A stretch of DNA of 64,000 nucleotides from DAHUYF01 sp035945115 (GTDB lineage: Bacteria > Pseudomonadota > Alphaproteobacteria > ATCC43930 > CGMCC-115725). Position 1 is the stretch's first letter. Every line of letters begins with the position of its first letter. Shown piece by piece: positions 29,042 to 37,362 of the stretch. The notes beneath the pieces were generated by a model. That model saw nothing but the letters and a program-made list of their open reading frames with translations, did not search any database and was not told the DNA's origin. The translations under genes were made by a program, and so were the position numbers. The stretch lies in NCBI GenBank assembly GCA_035945115.1, contig DASZAN010000169.1, positions 1 through 64,000 of the forward strand. The letters are read 5' to 3'.

Positions 29042-30384
29042 GCCACGTCATGATCGGGTTGCTTTACGGCGGCGCCACGCTCGCCGTGCTGTTCTCGGGC
29101 ATTCCCATCGCCTTTGCGCTCGGCACCGTCGCCACCGCCTTCATGCTATTCTTCATGCCGGCCGCCTCGATCGGGACCGTGGCGCAGAATGTCTATGAGG
29201 AGATGGCGAGCATCACCTTGCTCACCATTCCGCTCTTCATCTTGAAGGGGGCCGCGATCGGCAAATCGCGCGCCGGCCGCGACCTCTACGCCGCCCTTCA
29301 CGCCTGGCTTTATCGCATTCCCGGCGGTCTCGGTGTGGCCGTCGTCGTCGCCTGCGGCCTCTTTGCCGCCATGGCAGGCTCGAGCGCCGCCACCTGCTCG
29401 GCGATCGGCAGCTCTGGGATACCGGAGATGCGCCGGCGCGGCTACTCCGCCGGTTTCGCCGCCGGGCTCGTCGGGGCGGGGGGCACGCTCGGTATCCTGC
29501 TGCCGCCCTCGATCACTCTCATCCTCTATGCCGTGGCAGCCGAGCAGTCTCTGGGCCGCGTGTTCCTCGCCGGCATCGGGCCCGGCATCTTGCTCACAGC
29601 ACTCTTCGCCGCCTATGCGGTCCTGCGCTATCGCAGGGAATATCGCGACGCCTATTGGTCGGCCCGCCGCGGCGGCGAGCGCTCCGCCATCATCGCCGAC
29701 GACCATTACACTATGAGCGAGCGGCTCCGCGCCTTGCCCCGCATTCTACCGTTCCTCCTGCTGCTTCTGGGCGTGATGTTCGCGCTCTATGGCGGGATCG
29801 CCACGCCGTCGGAGACGGCCGGCCTCGGCGCCGTGCTGGCGCTCCTCCTCATCGCCGTCGTCTATGGCGCCTGGCGGCTGGCTGATTTGAAGCCGATCTT
29901 CGCCAGCACGATCGGCGAAAGCGGCATGCTCATGCTCATCATCGGCATGAGCCTGCTTTACAGCTACGTGATGAGCTATCTGCACATCTCACAAAGCGCG
30001 GCGGAATGGATCGTCTCGCTTGAGCTCTCGAAATGGCTGCTGTTCACGGCCATCGCGCTGCTCGTGGTGGTGCTCGGATTCTTCCTGCCGCCGGTCAGCA
30101 TCATCCTCATGACCGCGCCGATCATCCTGCCCCCGCTCAAGGCGGCCGGCTTCAATCTCGTTTGGTTCGGCGTGGTCATGTCGATGATCATGGAGATGGG
30201 TCTCATCCATCCGCCGGTCGGGCTCAACATCTTCGTCATCAACAAGATCGCGCCGGACATCGGCTTGAAGGACATCGTGTTCGGCACCCTTCCCTTCGTG
30301 TTGCTGATGACCTTCGCTATCGTGCTGCTGTGCATCTTTCCTGAAATCGCCACCTACATACCGGACGAGTTCTTCCGCCGCTGA
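29038..30384 (+). CDS. dctM: TRAP transporter large permease (DctM)
   Basis: A 448-residue polytopic protein forming the Na+-driven transport core. Typical features are GIPIAFALGTVATAF, the first hairpin with AGSSAATCSAIGSSGIPEM, GILLPPSITLILYAVAAEQS, and the mirrored second hairpin near LIHPPVGLNIFVINKIAP. About 11-12 membrane helices are expected from hydrophobicity. The ATG at 29038 overlaps the dctQ stop. With dctP and dctQ it completes one importer. Confidence 0.92.
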   Translation: MSHVMIGLLYGGATLAVLFSGIPIAFALGTVATAFMLFFMPAASIGTVAQNVYEEMASITLLTIPLFILKGAAIGKSRAGRDLYAALHAWLYRIPGGLGVAVVVACGLFAAMAGSSAATCSAIGSSGIPEMRRRGYSAGFAAGLVGAGGTLGILLPPSITLILYAVAAEQSLGRVFLAGIGPGILLTALFAAYAVLRYRREYRDAYWSARRGGERSAIIADDHYTMSERLRALPRILPFLLLLLGVMFALYGGIATPSETAGLGAVLALLLIAVVYGAWRLADLKPIFASTIGESGMLMLIIGMSLLYSYVMSYLHISQSAAEWIVSLELSKWLLFTAIALLVVVLGFFLPPVSIILMTAPIILPPLKAAGFNLVWFGVVMSMIMEMGLIHPPVGLNIFVINKIAPDIGLKDIVFGTLPFVLLMTFAIVLLCIFPEIATYIPDEFFRR

Positions 30385-30476
30385 GGCGGCCACCGCCGGT
30401 GCATGGCGCTCATGCCCTAGCCGTCGGCAATTGTCAGCGGCGCGAGAGGACGCTACTTTGCCTCTCGGAGGCGTAC

Positions 30477-30677
30477 ATGGAACGGACGTTGACGAGTATC
30501 GAGGCGGACATTGCCTCGCTGCGCGAAAACGCGATGAAATTCCGTCAGCTGGCGCAAGAGCGCCGCGCCGTCGATCAGATGCAAATTGCCGACAAGTTGA
30601 TGGATTTGGTGAGCGAGCTCGAAGCCAGGGCGGCCGAGCTTGAAGCGCAGCTCCGGCCAACGTCGCACGCCTCTTAG
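30477..30677 (+). CDS. Small coiled-coil protein, 66 residues
   Basis: MERTLTSIEADIASLRENAM begins a nearly continuous amphipathic helix, followed by QLAQERRAVDQMQIADKLMD and SELEARAAELEAQL. CGGAGG lies 5 nt before the ATG. No signal or membrane segment. It is convergent, only 21 bp from the end of an even smaller helical gene on the minus strand. Function unknown. Confidence 0.65.
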   Translation: MERTLTSIEADIASLRENAMKFRQLAQERRAVDQMQIADKLMDLVSELEARAAELEAQLRPTSHAS

Positions 30678-30698
30678 TCTGCCGGCCGATTGCCCTTT

Positions 30699-30845
30699 CT
30701 AGCAATTCGCCTCGTTGCGGGGCGGCCTCAGCGACTTCGCATGCTTTGCCAGTCGCTCGTATTCCTTGGCGACTTCGAGTAGAAGCTTCTGCACCACCGG
30801 GTCGGTCGCCGTCTCGGCCATCGCGCGAAATTCCACGGTTCTCAT
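30699..30845 (-). CDS. Small helical protein coupled to the binding-protein gene, 48 residues
   Basis: The reading frame gives MRTVEFRAMAETATDPVVQK, then LLLEVAKEYERLAKHAKSL and a polar tail ending NEANC. Its ATG overlaps the stop of the upstream binding-protein gene (ATGA on the minus strand), which is good evidence for a real, translationally coupled gene. Small helices of the type A-x-x-T-x-D-P-x-x-x-x-x-L-x-x-x-A-x-x-Y-E are common as unassigned alphaproteobacterial proteins. Confidence 0.65.
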   Translation of the reverse strand: MRTVEFRAMAETATDPVVQKLLLEVAKEYERLAKHAKSLRPPRNEANC

Positions 30846-31726
30846 CCCGCGGCAAAGACGAGCGCCTCGAACCGCCGCTCCTTCAAGAAATCATCGAGGC
30901 CCCAACGCCGCACCTGTTCCATCACCTCGTCGAATTCGCCCTCGGGCATGGCTGCGTGGACGAAGCGCTCGCCGCGGCCGAACTTGCTGAAGTCCCAGGT
31001 GCGATCTGTGAATTCCGCTGGCACGGAGAGCTTCCAGAGCGACAGATAGTTGGCGAGGTCGGTCTCGAGCAATGCTTCGGCGCACGCGAGGGCGCGGAGA
31101 TAGGCGGCGACAGTCTCGCCAGAGGCGGTCTCCGGCACCCACCACAGGGTGTGGAAGGTGTTTTCGATGACCTTGCGCATTCCCAGCTGCTCGGCCATGG
31201 CGATTTGCGGCGGCAGCAGGCTCGCCGCTTCAACCTCGCCCTCAAGGAGCGCCTTCAAGCGGGCACCGAAGCCGCCGACATTGACGGTCTTGATGCGCTC
31301 GAGCGGCAGATGAGCTTCGAGCCGGTAGGGCACGTTGAAATGGCTGCCGGCGCGCAGTCCCACCGCGACCGGCACATCGGCCAGGTCTTCCGGCCGCTCG
31401 ATCTTCGAGTCCGGGCGCACGAAGATGGCCCAGGGCGAGACACCATAGGCATCGGCGACGAAGCGCCCCATGCCCGCCCCCGCGTTGCAAATGCTGCCCC
31501 AGGCGCAGGCGCCCTGCACCACCTCGGCGCCCTCGGCATAGGGCTTGTCCTGCGGCCGCTCGAGGTAGTTGAGGCCGCGCCAGCTCGACTGCGTGCCGCG
31601 GAAGGTCTTCCAGTCGAAAGAGACGTCCAATCCCTCGGCGGTAAACAGGCCCTTCTCCATGGCCACGAAGTCGTTGAGCCCCATGCCTTTGGGAGCGACG
31701 GTCACGGGCGTCAATCGGTCAGCCAT
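30842..31726 (-). CDS. NMT1/THI5-like substrate-binding protein without signal peptide
   Basis: A 294-residue protein with a periplasmic binding protein fold of the SsuA/THI5/NMT1 type: an N-terminal VAPKGMGLNDFVAMEKGLFTAEGLDV segment, the lobe-swap region GSHFNVPYRLEAHL and VNVGGFGARLKALLEGEVEA. It starts directly with the mature fold and no signal peptide is visible, so it is either cytoplasmic or depends on a missing upstream piece. The ATPase and permease genes expected for an ABC importer are not nearby. Upstream GGAGG precedes the ATG. Confidence 0.75.
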   Translation of the reverse strand: MADRLTPVTVAPKGMGLNDFVAMEKGLFTAEGLDVSFDWKTFRGTQSSWRGLNYLERPQDKPYAEGAEVVQGACAWGSICNAGAGMGRFVADAYGVSPWAIFVRPDSKIERPEDLADVPVAVGLRAGSHFNVPYRLEAHLPLERIKTVNVGGFGARLKALLEGEVEAASLLPPQIAMAEQLGMRKVIENTFHTLWWVPETASGETVAAYLRALACAEALLETDLANYLSLWKLSVPAEFTDRTWDFSKFGRGERFVHAAMPEGEFDEVMEQVRRWGLDDFLKERRFEALVFAAG

Positions 31727-31855
31727 CGGCGATCCTCCTTGCTACGTGCGGTCTTTGGGCCGCCATGATGCGAAGTGTGCGCGGACGAGCGGACTCGTCA
31801 AGCGGCGCCGACGCCCCGACCCGCAAGAGAATGTCGAACGCGGCAATAAATTGGG

Positions 31856-31889
31856 CTAAATAGGAAAGTGAGCTAAATAGAAAACTGAG
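31856..31889. repeat. Two tandem 17-bp AT-rich units upstream of the MFS gene
   Basis: Units at 31856-31872 and 31873-31889 both read CTAAATAG-n-AAA-n-TGAG and differ at only two of 17 positions; a partial third CT-TAAAT follows. They lie 60-93 bp upstream of the transporter ATG in AT-rich DNA. A transcription-factor operator is possible. Confidence 0.75.
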
Positions 31890-31948
31890 CTACCTTAAAT
31901 GGCGGCTTGCACCCAATGCCCGCCGAAGACCCCTGGGGAGGAGCGTCC

Positions 31949-33280
31949 ATGGCCACAACCACCGTCACCGCCGGGATGTCGGATACCGAGCACTCGCGGC
32001 AGCTCAGACGTGCCGTCATTGCGGCGACCGTCGGGACGACCATCGAATGGTATGATTTCTTCATCTACGGCACCGCGGCCGGGCTCGTCTTCGGCAAGCT
32101 CTACTTTCCGCAGGAGGATCCCTACACCGCCACGTTGGCGGCGTTCGCGACCTACTTCGTAGGCTTCGTCGGGCGCCCGATCGGCGCCGCCATCTTCGGC
32201 CATTACGGCGATCGTATCGGCCGCAAGGCGACGCTGATCGCGACACTGCTGTTGATGGGGATCGCCACCTTCCTCATCGCCTTCGTGCCCACCTACGCCT
32301 CGATCGGCGTCTGGGGCGCGGTGCTGCTCACCGTTCTTCGTGTCATCCAGGGTATCGGCGTCGGCGGCGAATGGGGCGGCTCCGTGCTGATTTCTATGGA
32401 ATGGGCGAAGAGCCACGGCAGCCGCGGCCTCGTCGCGTCCTGGCCGCAATTCGGCGTGCCCTGCGGCCTGTTCCTCTCGAACCTGGTGATCCTCGCCTTC
32501 AGCGCCTGGTCGGGCGATCAGTTCCTGACCTGGGGCTGGCGCATCCCCTTCCTGCTCAGCATCGTCCTCGTCGGCATCGGCCTTTGGATCCGCTTGGGCA
32601 TTTTGGAGACGCCGATCTTCCAGAGGCTCGTCTCCGAGCAGAAGGTCGAGCGCGCACCCATTGCCGAGGTGATCCGCAAGCAGCCGCGTGAGATCACTCT
32701 CTCGGCGTTGCTGCGCATGGCCGAGCAGGCCCCCTTCTACATCTTCACCGCCTTCGTCTTCGCCTACGGCACCACCACGCTCCATCTATCCCGGAACTTC
32801 GTGCTGTGGGGCGTGCTCGCCGCCTCGGTGCTGTCCTTCGTCAGCATCCCGCTCTCCGGCCACATCTCCGACCTCATTGGCCGCCGGAAGATGTATCTGC
32901 TCGGCGCCGCGGTCACCGGCATATTCGGCTTCGTCTACTTCGGCTTGCTCGGCACGGGCCTCGAGGTGCTGATCTTTATCGCCATCTTCCTCTCGCTCAT
33001 CCCGCACGACATGCAGTATGGGCCGCAGGCGGCGCTCATTGCCGAAGCCTTCACGCCGCGCTTGCGCTATAGCGGCGCCTCTTTGGGCTACCAGCTCGCT
33101 TCGGTCATCGCCGGCGGTCCGGCGCCGCTCATCGCCGCGTATCTCTTCAAGGAAACGCAATCGGCTTACTCGATCGCCGCTTACATTGCGGTGTGCGCGA
33201 TCATCAGCCTCGCCTCGGCGGCGTTCATGCCGGACTACACCGGCAAGGACATCGACCAGGAGTACGATCAGGGCGCCTAG
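31949..33280 (+). CDS. MFS transporter, metabolite:H+ symporter (MHS) type
   Basis: A 443-residue 12-helix major facilitator. The MHS pattern is clear: ATVGTTIEWYDFFIYGTAAG in helix 1, the loop 2-3 motif GHYGDRIGRKATL, and GIGVGGEWGGSVLISMEWAK in helix 4. Substrates of the group include citrate, ketoglutarate, proline and shikimate; none can be chosen here. The ATG at 31949 follows GGGGAGGAG. Its 3' end overlaps the convergent MaoC gene by 4 bp. The neighbouring tartrate/malate-type dehydrogenase suggests a hydroxy-dicarboxylate as a guess. Confidence 0.9.
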   Translation: MATTTVTAGMSDTEHSRQLRRAVIAATVGTTIEWYDFFIYGTAAGLVFGKLYFPQEDPYTATLAAFATYFVGFVGRPIGAAIFGHYGDRIGRKATLIATLLLMGIATFLIAFVPTYASIGVWGAVLLTVLRVIQGIGVGGEWGGSVLISMEWAKSHGSRGLVASWPQFGVPCGLFLSNLVILAFSAWSGDQFLTWGWRIPFLLSIVLVGIGLWIRLGILETPIFQRLVSEQKVERAPIAEVIRKQPREITLSALLRMAEQAPFYIFTAFVFAYGTTTLHLSRNFVLWGVLAASVLSFVSIPLSGHISDLIGRRKMYLLGAAVTGIFGFVYFGLLGTGLEVLIFIAIFLSLIPHDMQYGPQAALIAEAFTPRLRYSGASLGYQLASVIAGGPAPLIAAYLFKETQSAYSIAAYIAVCAIISLASAAFMPDYTGKDIDQEYDQGA

Positions 33281-33729
33281 GCCATTGCCCCCGGCCGCTT
33301 GAGGAGGTGCATGGCGAGCATCGTCAACACCACCTCTTGGCGCTGATTCATGATGCGATACGCGAAGCGGATGATGCCGCGGTCGGGCTTTGAGGCCGAC
33401 GGCTTCTTGTCGACGACTTCGAGATCGACATGCAGCGTGTCGCCGGGCCGCACCGGTTTGAGCCAGCACAGCTCGTCGAAGCCGGGCGAGCCCATGGCAG
33501 AGCCGTTAAAGAGCCCGGTATCCACCACCAGGCGAAAGCCCAGGGCCAGCGTCTGAAAACCGCTGGCGATGAGCCCGCCATAGATGGTCGCCCGCGCTGC
33601 CTCAGCATCGATGTGGAAGGGCTGCGGGTCGTAGACGAGGCCGAAGTCGAGGATCATGCCCTCGCTCACCGTGACCCCGCGCGTCGAAAAGCGCTCGCCC
33701 ACGGCGAAATCCTCGAAATAGCGGGTCAC
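33277..33729 (-). CDS. MaoC-family dehydratase
   Basis: A 150-residue single hotdog domain. The R-hydratase-type signature is seen in YDPQPFHIDAEAARATIYGGLIASG, with the catalytic Asp and His in DPQPFHID. It hydrates an enoyl-CoA or a related thioester. It lies 14 nt after the TtuC-like dehydrogenase gene on the same strand. The substrate is unknown. Confidence 0.88.
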   Translation of the reverse strand: MTRYFEDFAVGERFSTRGVTVSEGMILDFGLVYDPQPFHIDAEAARATIYGGLIASGFQTLALGFRLVVDTGLFNGSAMGSPGFDELCWLKPVRPGDTLHVDLEVVDKKPSASKPDRGIIRFAYRIMNQRQEVVLTMLAMHLLKRPGAMA

Positions 33730-33743
33730 GGACGCCGCGTTGC

Positions 33744-34808
33744 TCAGCCGAGCGCCGCGGCGATCGCGCCGCCCAGATCAGAGGTGCTGGCCCTGCCGCC
33801 GAGATCGGGGGTCTTGGGCGCACTCGCGTCCGCCAGCACGCGCGCGATCGCGCCTTCGATCGCATCGGCGGCATCACGCTCGCCGAGATGCGCCAGCATC
33901 ATCGCGCCCGACCAGATCTGGCCGATGGGGTTGGCAATGCGCTTCCCGTAAATATCCGGCGCCGAGCCGTGCACCGGCTCGAACATCGAGGGGAAAGCGC
34001 GCTCGGGATTGATGTTGGCCGATGGCGCGATGCCGATCGAGCCGACCACGGCCGGCCCCAGATCGGAGAGGATGTCGCCGAAGAGATTGGAGCCCACCAC
34101 CACGTCGAACCAATGAGGATTGCGCACGAAATGCGCCGTCAAGATGTCGATGTGGTACTGGTCGGTGCGCACATCCGGATAGTCTTTGGCGGTGGCGGCG
34201 AAGCGTTCATCCCAATAGGGCATGGTGTGGATGATGCCGTTCGATTTGGTGGCGGAGGTCACGTGCTTCTTGCGCTTCATCGCGAGCTCGAAGGCAAAGC
34301 GCATGATGCGGTCGCAGCCCTGGCGCGTGAACACCGTCTGCTGCATCGCCATTTCCAAGGGCGTCCCGACATAGAGCCGGCCGCCGATCTCGGAATACTC
34401 GCCCTCGTTGTTCTCGCGCACGACATAGAAGTCGATCTCGCCGGGCTTGCGGTTCTTGAGCGGCGAGTCCACGCCCGCCAAGAGCCGCACCGGCCGGAGG
34501 TTCACGTATTGCTGGAAGCCGCGCCGGAGCGGGATGAGCAAGCCCCAGAGCGAGACGTGGTCGGGAACGCCGGGATATCCAACGGCGCCCAAGAAGATGC
34601 CGTCCGTGTGCCTTATCTGCTCGAGCCCGTCCCCCGGCATCATCGCGCCCGTCTTGGCGAAGCGCTCGCAGCTCCAGTCGAGCTCGCGCCGGGTCAGGGA
34701 AAATCCGAAGCGGCGCGCTGCCACTTCGAGGACGCGCATGCCTTCCGGCACCACCTCCTTGCCGATGCCGTCGCCTGGAATGACCGCAATCTCGTAGCGC
34801 CGCGCCAT
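33744..34808 (-). CDS. ttuC: Tartrate dehydrogenase / D-malate dehydrogenase-type enzyme
   Basis: A 354-residue beta-decarboxylating dehydrogenase of the IPMDH/ICDH family. The N-terminus IAVIPGDGIGKEVVPEGMRV, the family signature NLFGDILSDLGPAVVGSIGI and DIYGKRIANPIGQIWSGAMM are visible. LLIPLRRGFQQYVNLRPVRL and a segment with VRENNEGEYSEIGGR favour tartrate/D-malate specificity (TtuC, DmlA) over LeuB. It oxidatively decarboxylates D-malate or converts tartrate to oxaloglycolate. It is followed by the MaoC gene. Confidence 0.86.
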   Translation of the reverse strand: MARRYEIAVIPGDGIGKEVVPEGMRVLEVAARRFGFSLTRRELDWSCERFAKTGAMMPGDGLEQIRHTDGIFLGAVGYPGVPDHVSLWGLLIPLRRGFQQYVNLRPVRLLAGVDSPLKNRKPGEIDFYVVRENNEGEYSEIGGRLYVGTPLEMAMQQTVFTRQGCDRIMRFAFELAMKRKKHVTSATKSNGIIHTMPYWDERFAATAKDYPDVRTDQYHIDILTAHFVRNPHWFDVVVGSNLFGDILSDLGPAVVGSIGIAPSANINPERAFPSMFEPVHGSAPDIYGKRIANPIGQIWSGAMMLAHLGERDAADAIEGAIARVLADASAPKTPDLGGRASTSDLGGAIAAALG

Positions 34809-34932
34809 GGGGCCTCCTTGCCGGGGCAGGGACGATATCGCGGCGGCACCGGAGGGGCAAACCCAGCGGCAAGGAATACTTTACTATTCAGCTTTAGCGT
34901 AAAAAGCCACGCATCAGCAGCGGGAGCGGAGC

Positions 34933-35190
34933 ATGAAGCCGCCAGCTCGTCCGACCTCGCCGGCACCCCGGCCGGCCTCGCCTGCCGCCAAGCCGGCGCA
35001 GCCAATGCGCCCGACCCAAGCGGCGCCGCGTGCCGCCGCCGCACGACCGGCGCCGCGCGACCACAAGAAGCTCGTGATCATCGGCGCGGTCGTTGCCGTT
35101 GCCCTCGCGGTGGTGGGGTACGGCTTGAGCCGCCCCTCGACACCCTGGGTCTTCGATTCACCCGAGGCGAAGAAATCTTACGTGCATTGA
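34933..35190 (+). CDS. Small Pro/Ala-rich single-pass membrane protein
   Basis: An 85-residue protein. Residues 1-45 are Pro/Ala/Arg-rich and low in complexity, followed by one transmembrane segment (LVIIGAVVAVALAVVGYGL, about residues 47-65) and a short polar tail. GGGAGCGGAGC precedes the ATG. Translation is plausible but the family is unknown. Confidence 0.55.
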   Translation: MKPPARPTSPAPRPASPAAKPAQPMRPTQAAPRAAAARPAPRDHKKLVIIGAVVAVALAVVGYGLSRPSTPWVFDSPEAKKSYVH

Positions 35191-35233
35191 GGCTCCCGCC
35201 GCGGGCGAATTTTGCGCGCTCGAAGGGAGCGCG

Positions 35234-35509
35234 TCAGCCGCGCCAGAACGGCTTGTCGACTTCGTAGACCGCCGTCGCCCGTTCGACCCCGATATCGGCC
35301 AGCATCCGATCGTCGAACGTCGCCAAGAGCCGTCGGCTCCGAGCGCGCTCACGCCATAGCGATAGGAGCCCGAGAAATCGGCTCACCCGCACGGCCGGCC
35401 GCGGGCGTCCGTGCCACGCACCAGGACCGGGCAGGCGGCGCCTCGCGCGCTCGAACGGCGGGCTTGATGGGGCGAAAGCGACAAGAGGAAGTGACAAAGA
35501 TAGCCGCAT
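35234..35509 (-). CDS. DUF1127 domain protein
   Basis: A 91-residue protein with a C-terminal YjiS-like DUF1127 helix: SLWRERARSRRLLATFDDRM and LADIGVERATA. DUF1127 proteins are small Arg-rich, often RNA-associated or phosphate/stress-linked in alphaproteobacteria. The N-terminal 45 residues are less conserved. The ATG at 35509 (MRLSLSLPLVAF) avoids overlap with the PhzF gene. Confidence 0.75.
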   Translation of the reverse strand: MRLSLSLPLVAFAPSSPPFERARRRLPGPGAWHGRPRPAVRVSRFLGLLSLWRERARSRRLLATFDDRMLADIGVERATAVYEVDKPFWRG

Positions 35510-35544
35510 CCCACGTCGCTTTCGTAGAAACTCCGCTCGCCGTC

Positions 35545-36333
35545 TCACAGCGTGATCGCGCCCTCCATATAGAGCACGCAGCGCCCGGCAATGGTGACGC
35601 GCGCGCCGCGGTGCTCGCAGGAGAGATCGCCGATCCGCGCCGAGATCTGCCGCGCCTTAAGCCGCGTCTTGCCGAGGCGCCCGGCCCAATAGGGAATGAG
35701 CGTGCAATGCGCCGAGCCAGTGACGGGATCCTCGTTGATGTTGTGCGCCGGCGCGAAGAAGCGCGAGACGAAATCGATATCGCCCTCGCCGGGCGCGGTG
35801 GCGATGACGGCCATGCGATCGAGCTTCGCGATCGCGCCGAAATCTGGCGTTAGAGCTGCGACATCGGCGGCGCTGTCGTAAACCGCCATGTAGTCGCGCG
35901 AGCCCAGCACTTGAACGGGCCGCTTGCCGAGCGCCGGCACGAGTGTCGGCGGCAGCGCGCAAGGCTCGGGCGGACGCGCGGGAAAATCCATGGCGAGCTC
36001 CTCGCAGTGCCGCGTCACCACCAGCGTACCGGCCTTCATCGTGCGGAAGGTGAGCTTCTGCGCCGCGGGTTTGATGAAACGGAAGATGACATAGGCCGTC
36101 GCCAGGGTGGGATGGCCGGCGAGATCGATTTCGGCCACGGGCGTGAACCAGCGCAGACCAAATGTGTCCTCACCTTCCGCCACGAAGAAGGCGGTCTCCG
36201 AGAGATTGTTCTCGGTGGCGATCGCCTGCATCGTCGCCGCCGGCAGCCAGCTCTCGAGTGGCACCACCGCAGCCGGATTGCCGCCGAAGATGTGATCCGT
36301 AAACGCGTCCACTTGGTAGAGCAGCAACTGCAT
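35545..36333 (-). CDS. PhzF family phenazine biosynthesis-like protein
   Basis: A 262-residue protein with the two-barrel PhzF fold. MQLLLYQVDAFTDHIFGGNPAAV opens the first half with the characteristic GNPAAV; NNLSETAFFV carries the conserved Glu; NEDPVTGSAHC opens the mirrored half. PhzF is an isomerase, but most family members have no known substrate. The frame extends to 36639 without similarity; the ATG at 36333 is the family start. Confidence 0.88.
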   Translation of the reverse strand: MQLLLYQVDAFTDHIFGGNPAAVVPLESWLPAATMQAIATENNLSETAFFVAEGEDTFGLRWFTPVAEIDLAGHPTLATAYVIFRFIKPAAQKLTFRTMKAGTLVVTRHCEELAMDFPARPPEPCALPPTLVPALGKRPVQVLGSRDYMAVYDSAADVAALTPDFGAIAKLDRMAVIATAPGEGDIDFVSRFFAPAHNINEDPVTGSAHCTLIPYWAGRLGKTRLKARQISARIGDLSCEHRGARVTIAGRCVLYMEGAITL

Positions 36334-36356
36334 GTCCCTTCCCTTCTCGAAAAACC

Positions 36357-37259
36357 TTAGCGCGCAACGCGCGAGCGTTGGGTGAGCGCGACAGAGCCCA
36401 GCACCGCCGCCGCTGCGGCGATCATCGCGCCGCTGATCTGCTCGCCGAGCAGCAGCGCCGACCACAATAAGGTGAGCACGGGCTGGAGCAGCTGCACTTG
36501 GCCGACGCGCGCCACCCCGCCCTGGGCGAGACCGCGATACCAGGCGAAGAACGCGAAGTACATGCTGACGAGCGAGACGTAGGCGACGCAGCCCCAGGCG
36601 AGCGGGCTCGCGGCGAGCCCATCCCGCGCCGCGCTCCATGCCACGATCGGCAACAGCACTGGCGCCGACAGGACCAGCGCCCAGGAGATCACCTGCCAGC
36701 CGCCCAGCGTGCGCGCGAGCTGGCCGCCTTCGGCGTAACCCAAGGCGCCGAGCGCCACGGCGATGAGGATGAGGCCGTCGGCCGGCACCGGCGCGCCCGC
36801 GCCCTGCACCGCCGCGAAGATCAGCACCGCAACCAGGCCCAAGAGCGAGGCGAGCCAGAAGCCCGCCGAGGGCCGCTCGCCCGCGCGGATCACCGCCATC
36901 ACCGCCGTCGCCGCCGGGGTGAGGCCGACGATGACGGCGCCATGCGCCGCAGGCACGTATTTGAGCGCCCAGGCGCTGAAGAGCGGAAAGCCGACCACGA
37001 CGCCCGCCGCCACCAGCGCGAGCCGACCCCAGAGGACACGCGGGGGAAGCGGCTCCCGCATCACCGCGAGCAAGAGCGCCGCCGCGCCGCCGGCGATCAC
37101 GGCCCGGCCGAGCCCCACCAACGTGCCGTCAAGCTCCATCACCGCAATCCGCGTCGCCGGCAACGTGAACGAGAAGCCGACAACGCCCCACAGCGCGCCA
37201 CTGGCAAAGAGCCGCGTCGGACCGCTCGCGGCAGTAAGGGAGGATTCTGGCAGGGTCAT
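36357..37259 (-). CDS. EamA/DMT family membrane transporter
   Basis: A 300-residue protein with ten predicted transmembrane helices in two EamA repeats (first repeat from GALWGVVGFSFTLPATRIAV, second from VPADGLILIAVALGALGYAEGG). Such transporters export metabolites or amino acids. It is divergent from the MocR-type regulator across 103 bp, so co-regulation is likely. The ATG at 37259 was chosen over 37271. Confidence 0.88.
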   Translation of the reverse strand: MTLPESSLTAASGPTRLFASGALWGVVGFSFTLPATRIAVMELDGTLVGLGRAVIAGGAAALLLAVMREPLPPRVLWGRLALVAAGVVVGFPLFSAWALKYVPAAHGAVIVGLTPAATAVMAVIRAGERPSAGFWLASLLGLVAVLIFAAVQGAGAPVPADGLILIAVALGALGYAEGGQLARTLGGWQVISWALVLSAPVLLPIVAWSAARDGLAASPLAWGCVAYVSLVSMYFAFFAWYRGLAQGGVARVGQVQLLQPVLTLLWSALLLGEQISGAMIAAAAAVLGSVALTQRSRVAR

Positions 37260-37343
37260 TTCGCCATACAATCCCGAAATTTGTCCCGATTGTATCTACC
37301 AATTGATCACATCTTCTCTTATAAATTGGCACAATCCCGTATT

Positions 37344-37357
37344 CAATGATATCATTG
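37344..37357. promoter_or_regulatory. Perfect 14-bp palindrome, candidate MocR operator
   Basis: CAATGATATCATTG is self-complementary over 14 bp and ends 5 bp before the regulator ATG. The intergenic region also has two ACAATCCCG direct repeats (37268-37276 and 37331-37339) and the inverted pair CCAATT/AATTGG. The site is well placed for autoregulation by the GntR-type regulator. Confidence 0.65.
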
Positions 37358-37362
37358 TCACT

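Noticed and set aside
36763..37362. N-terminal extension of the MocR-type regulator
   Set aside because: Shadow of the divergent EamA gene; the GntR domain begins at the ATG at 37363.
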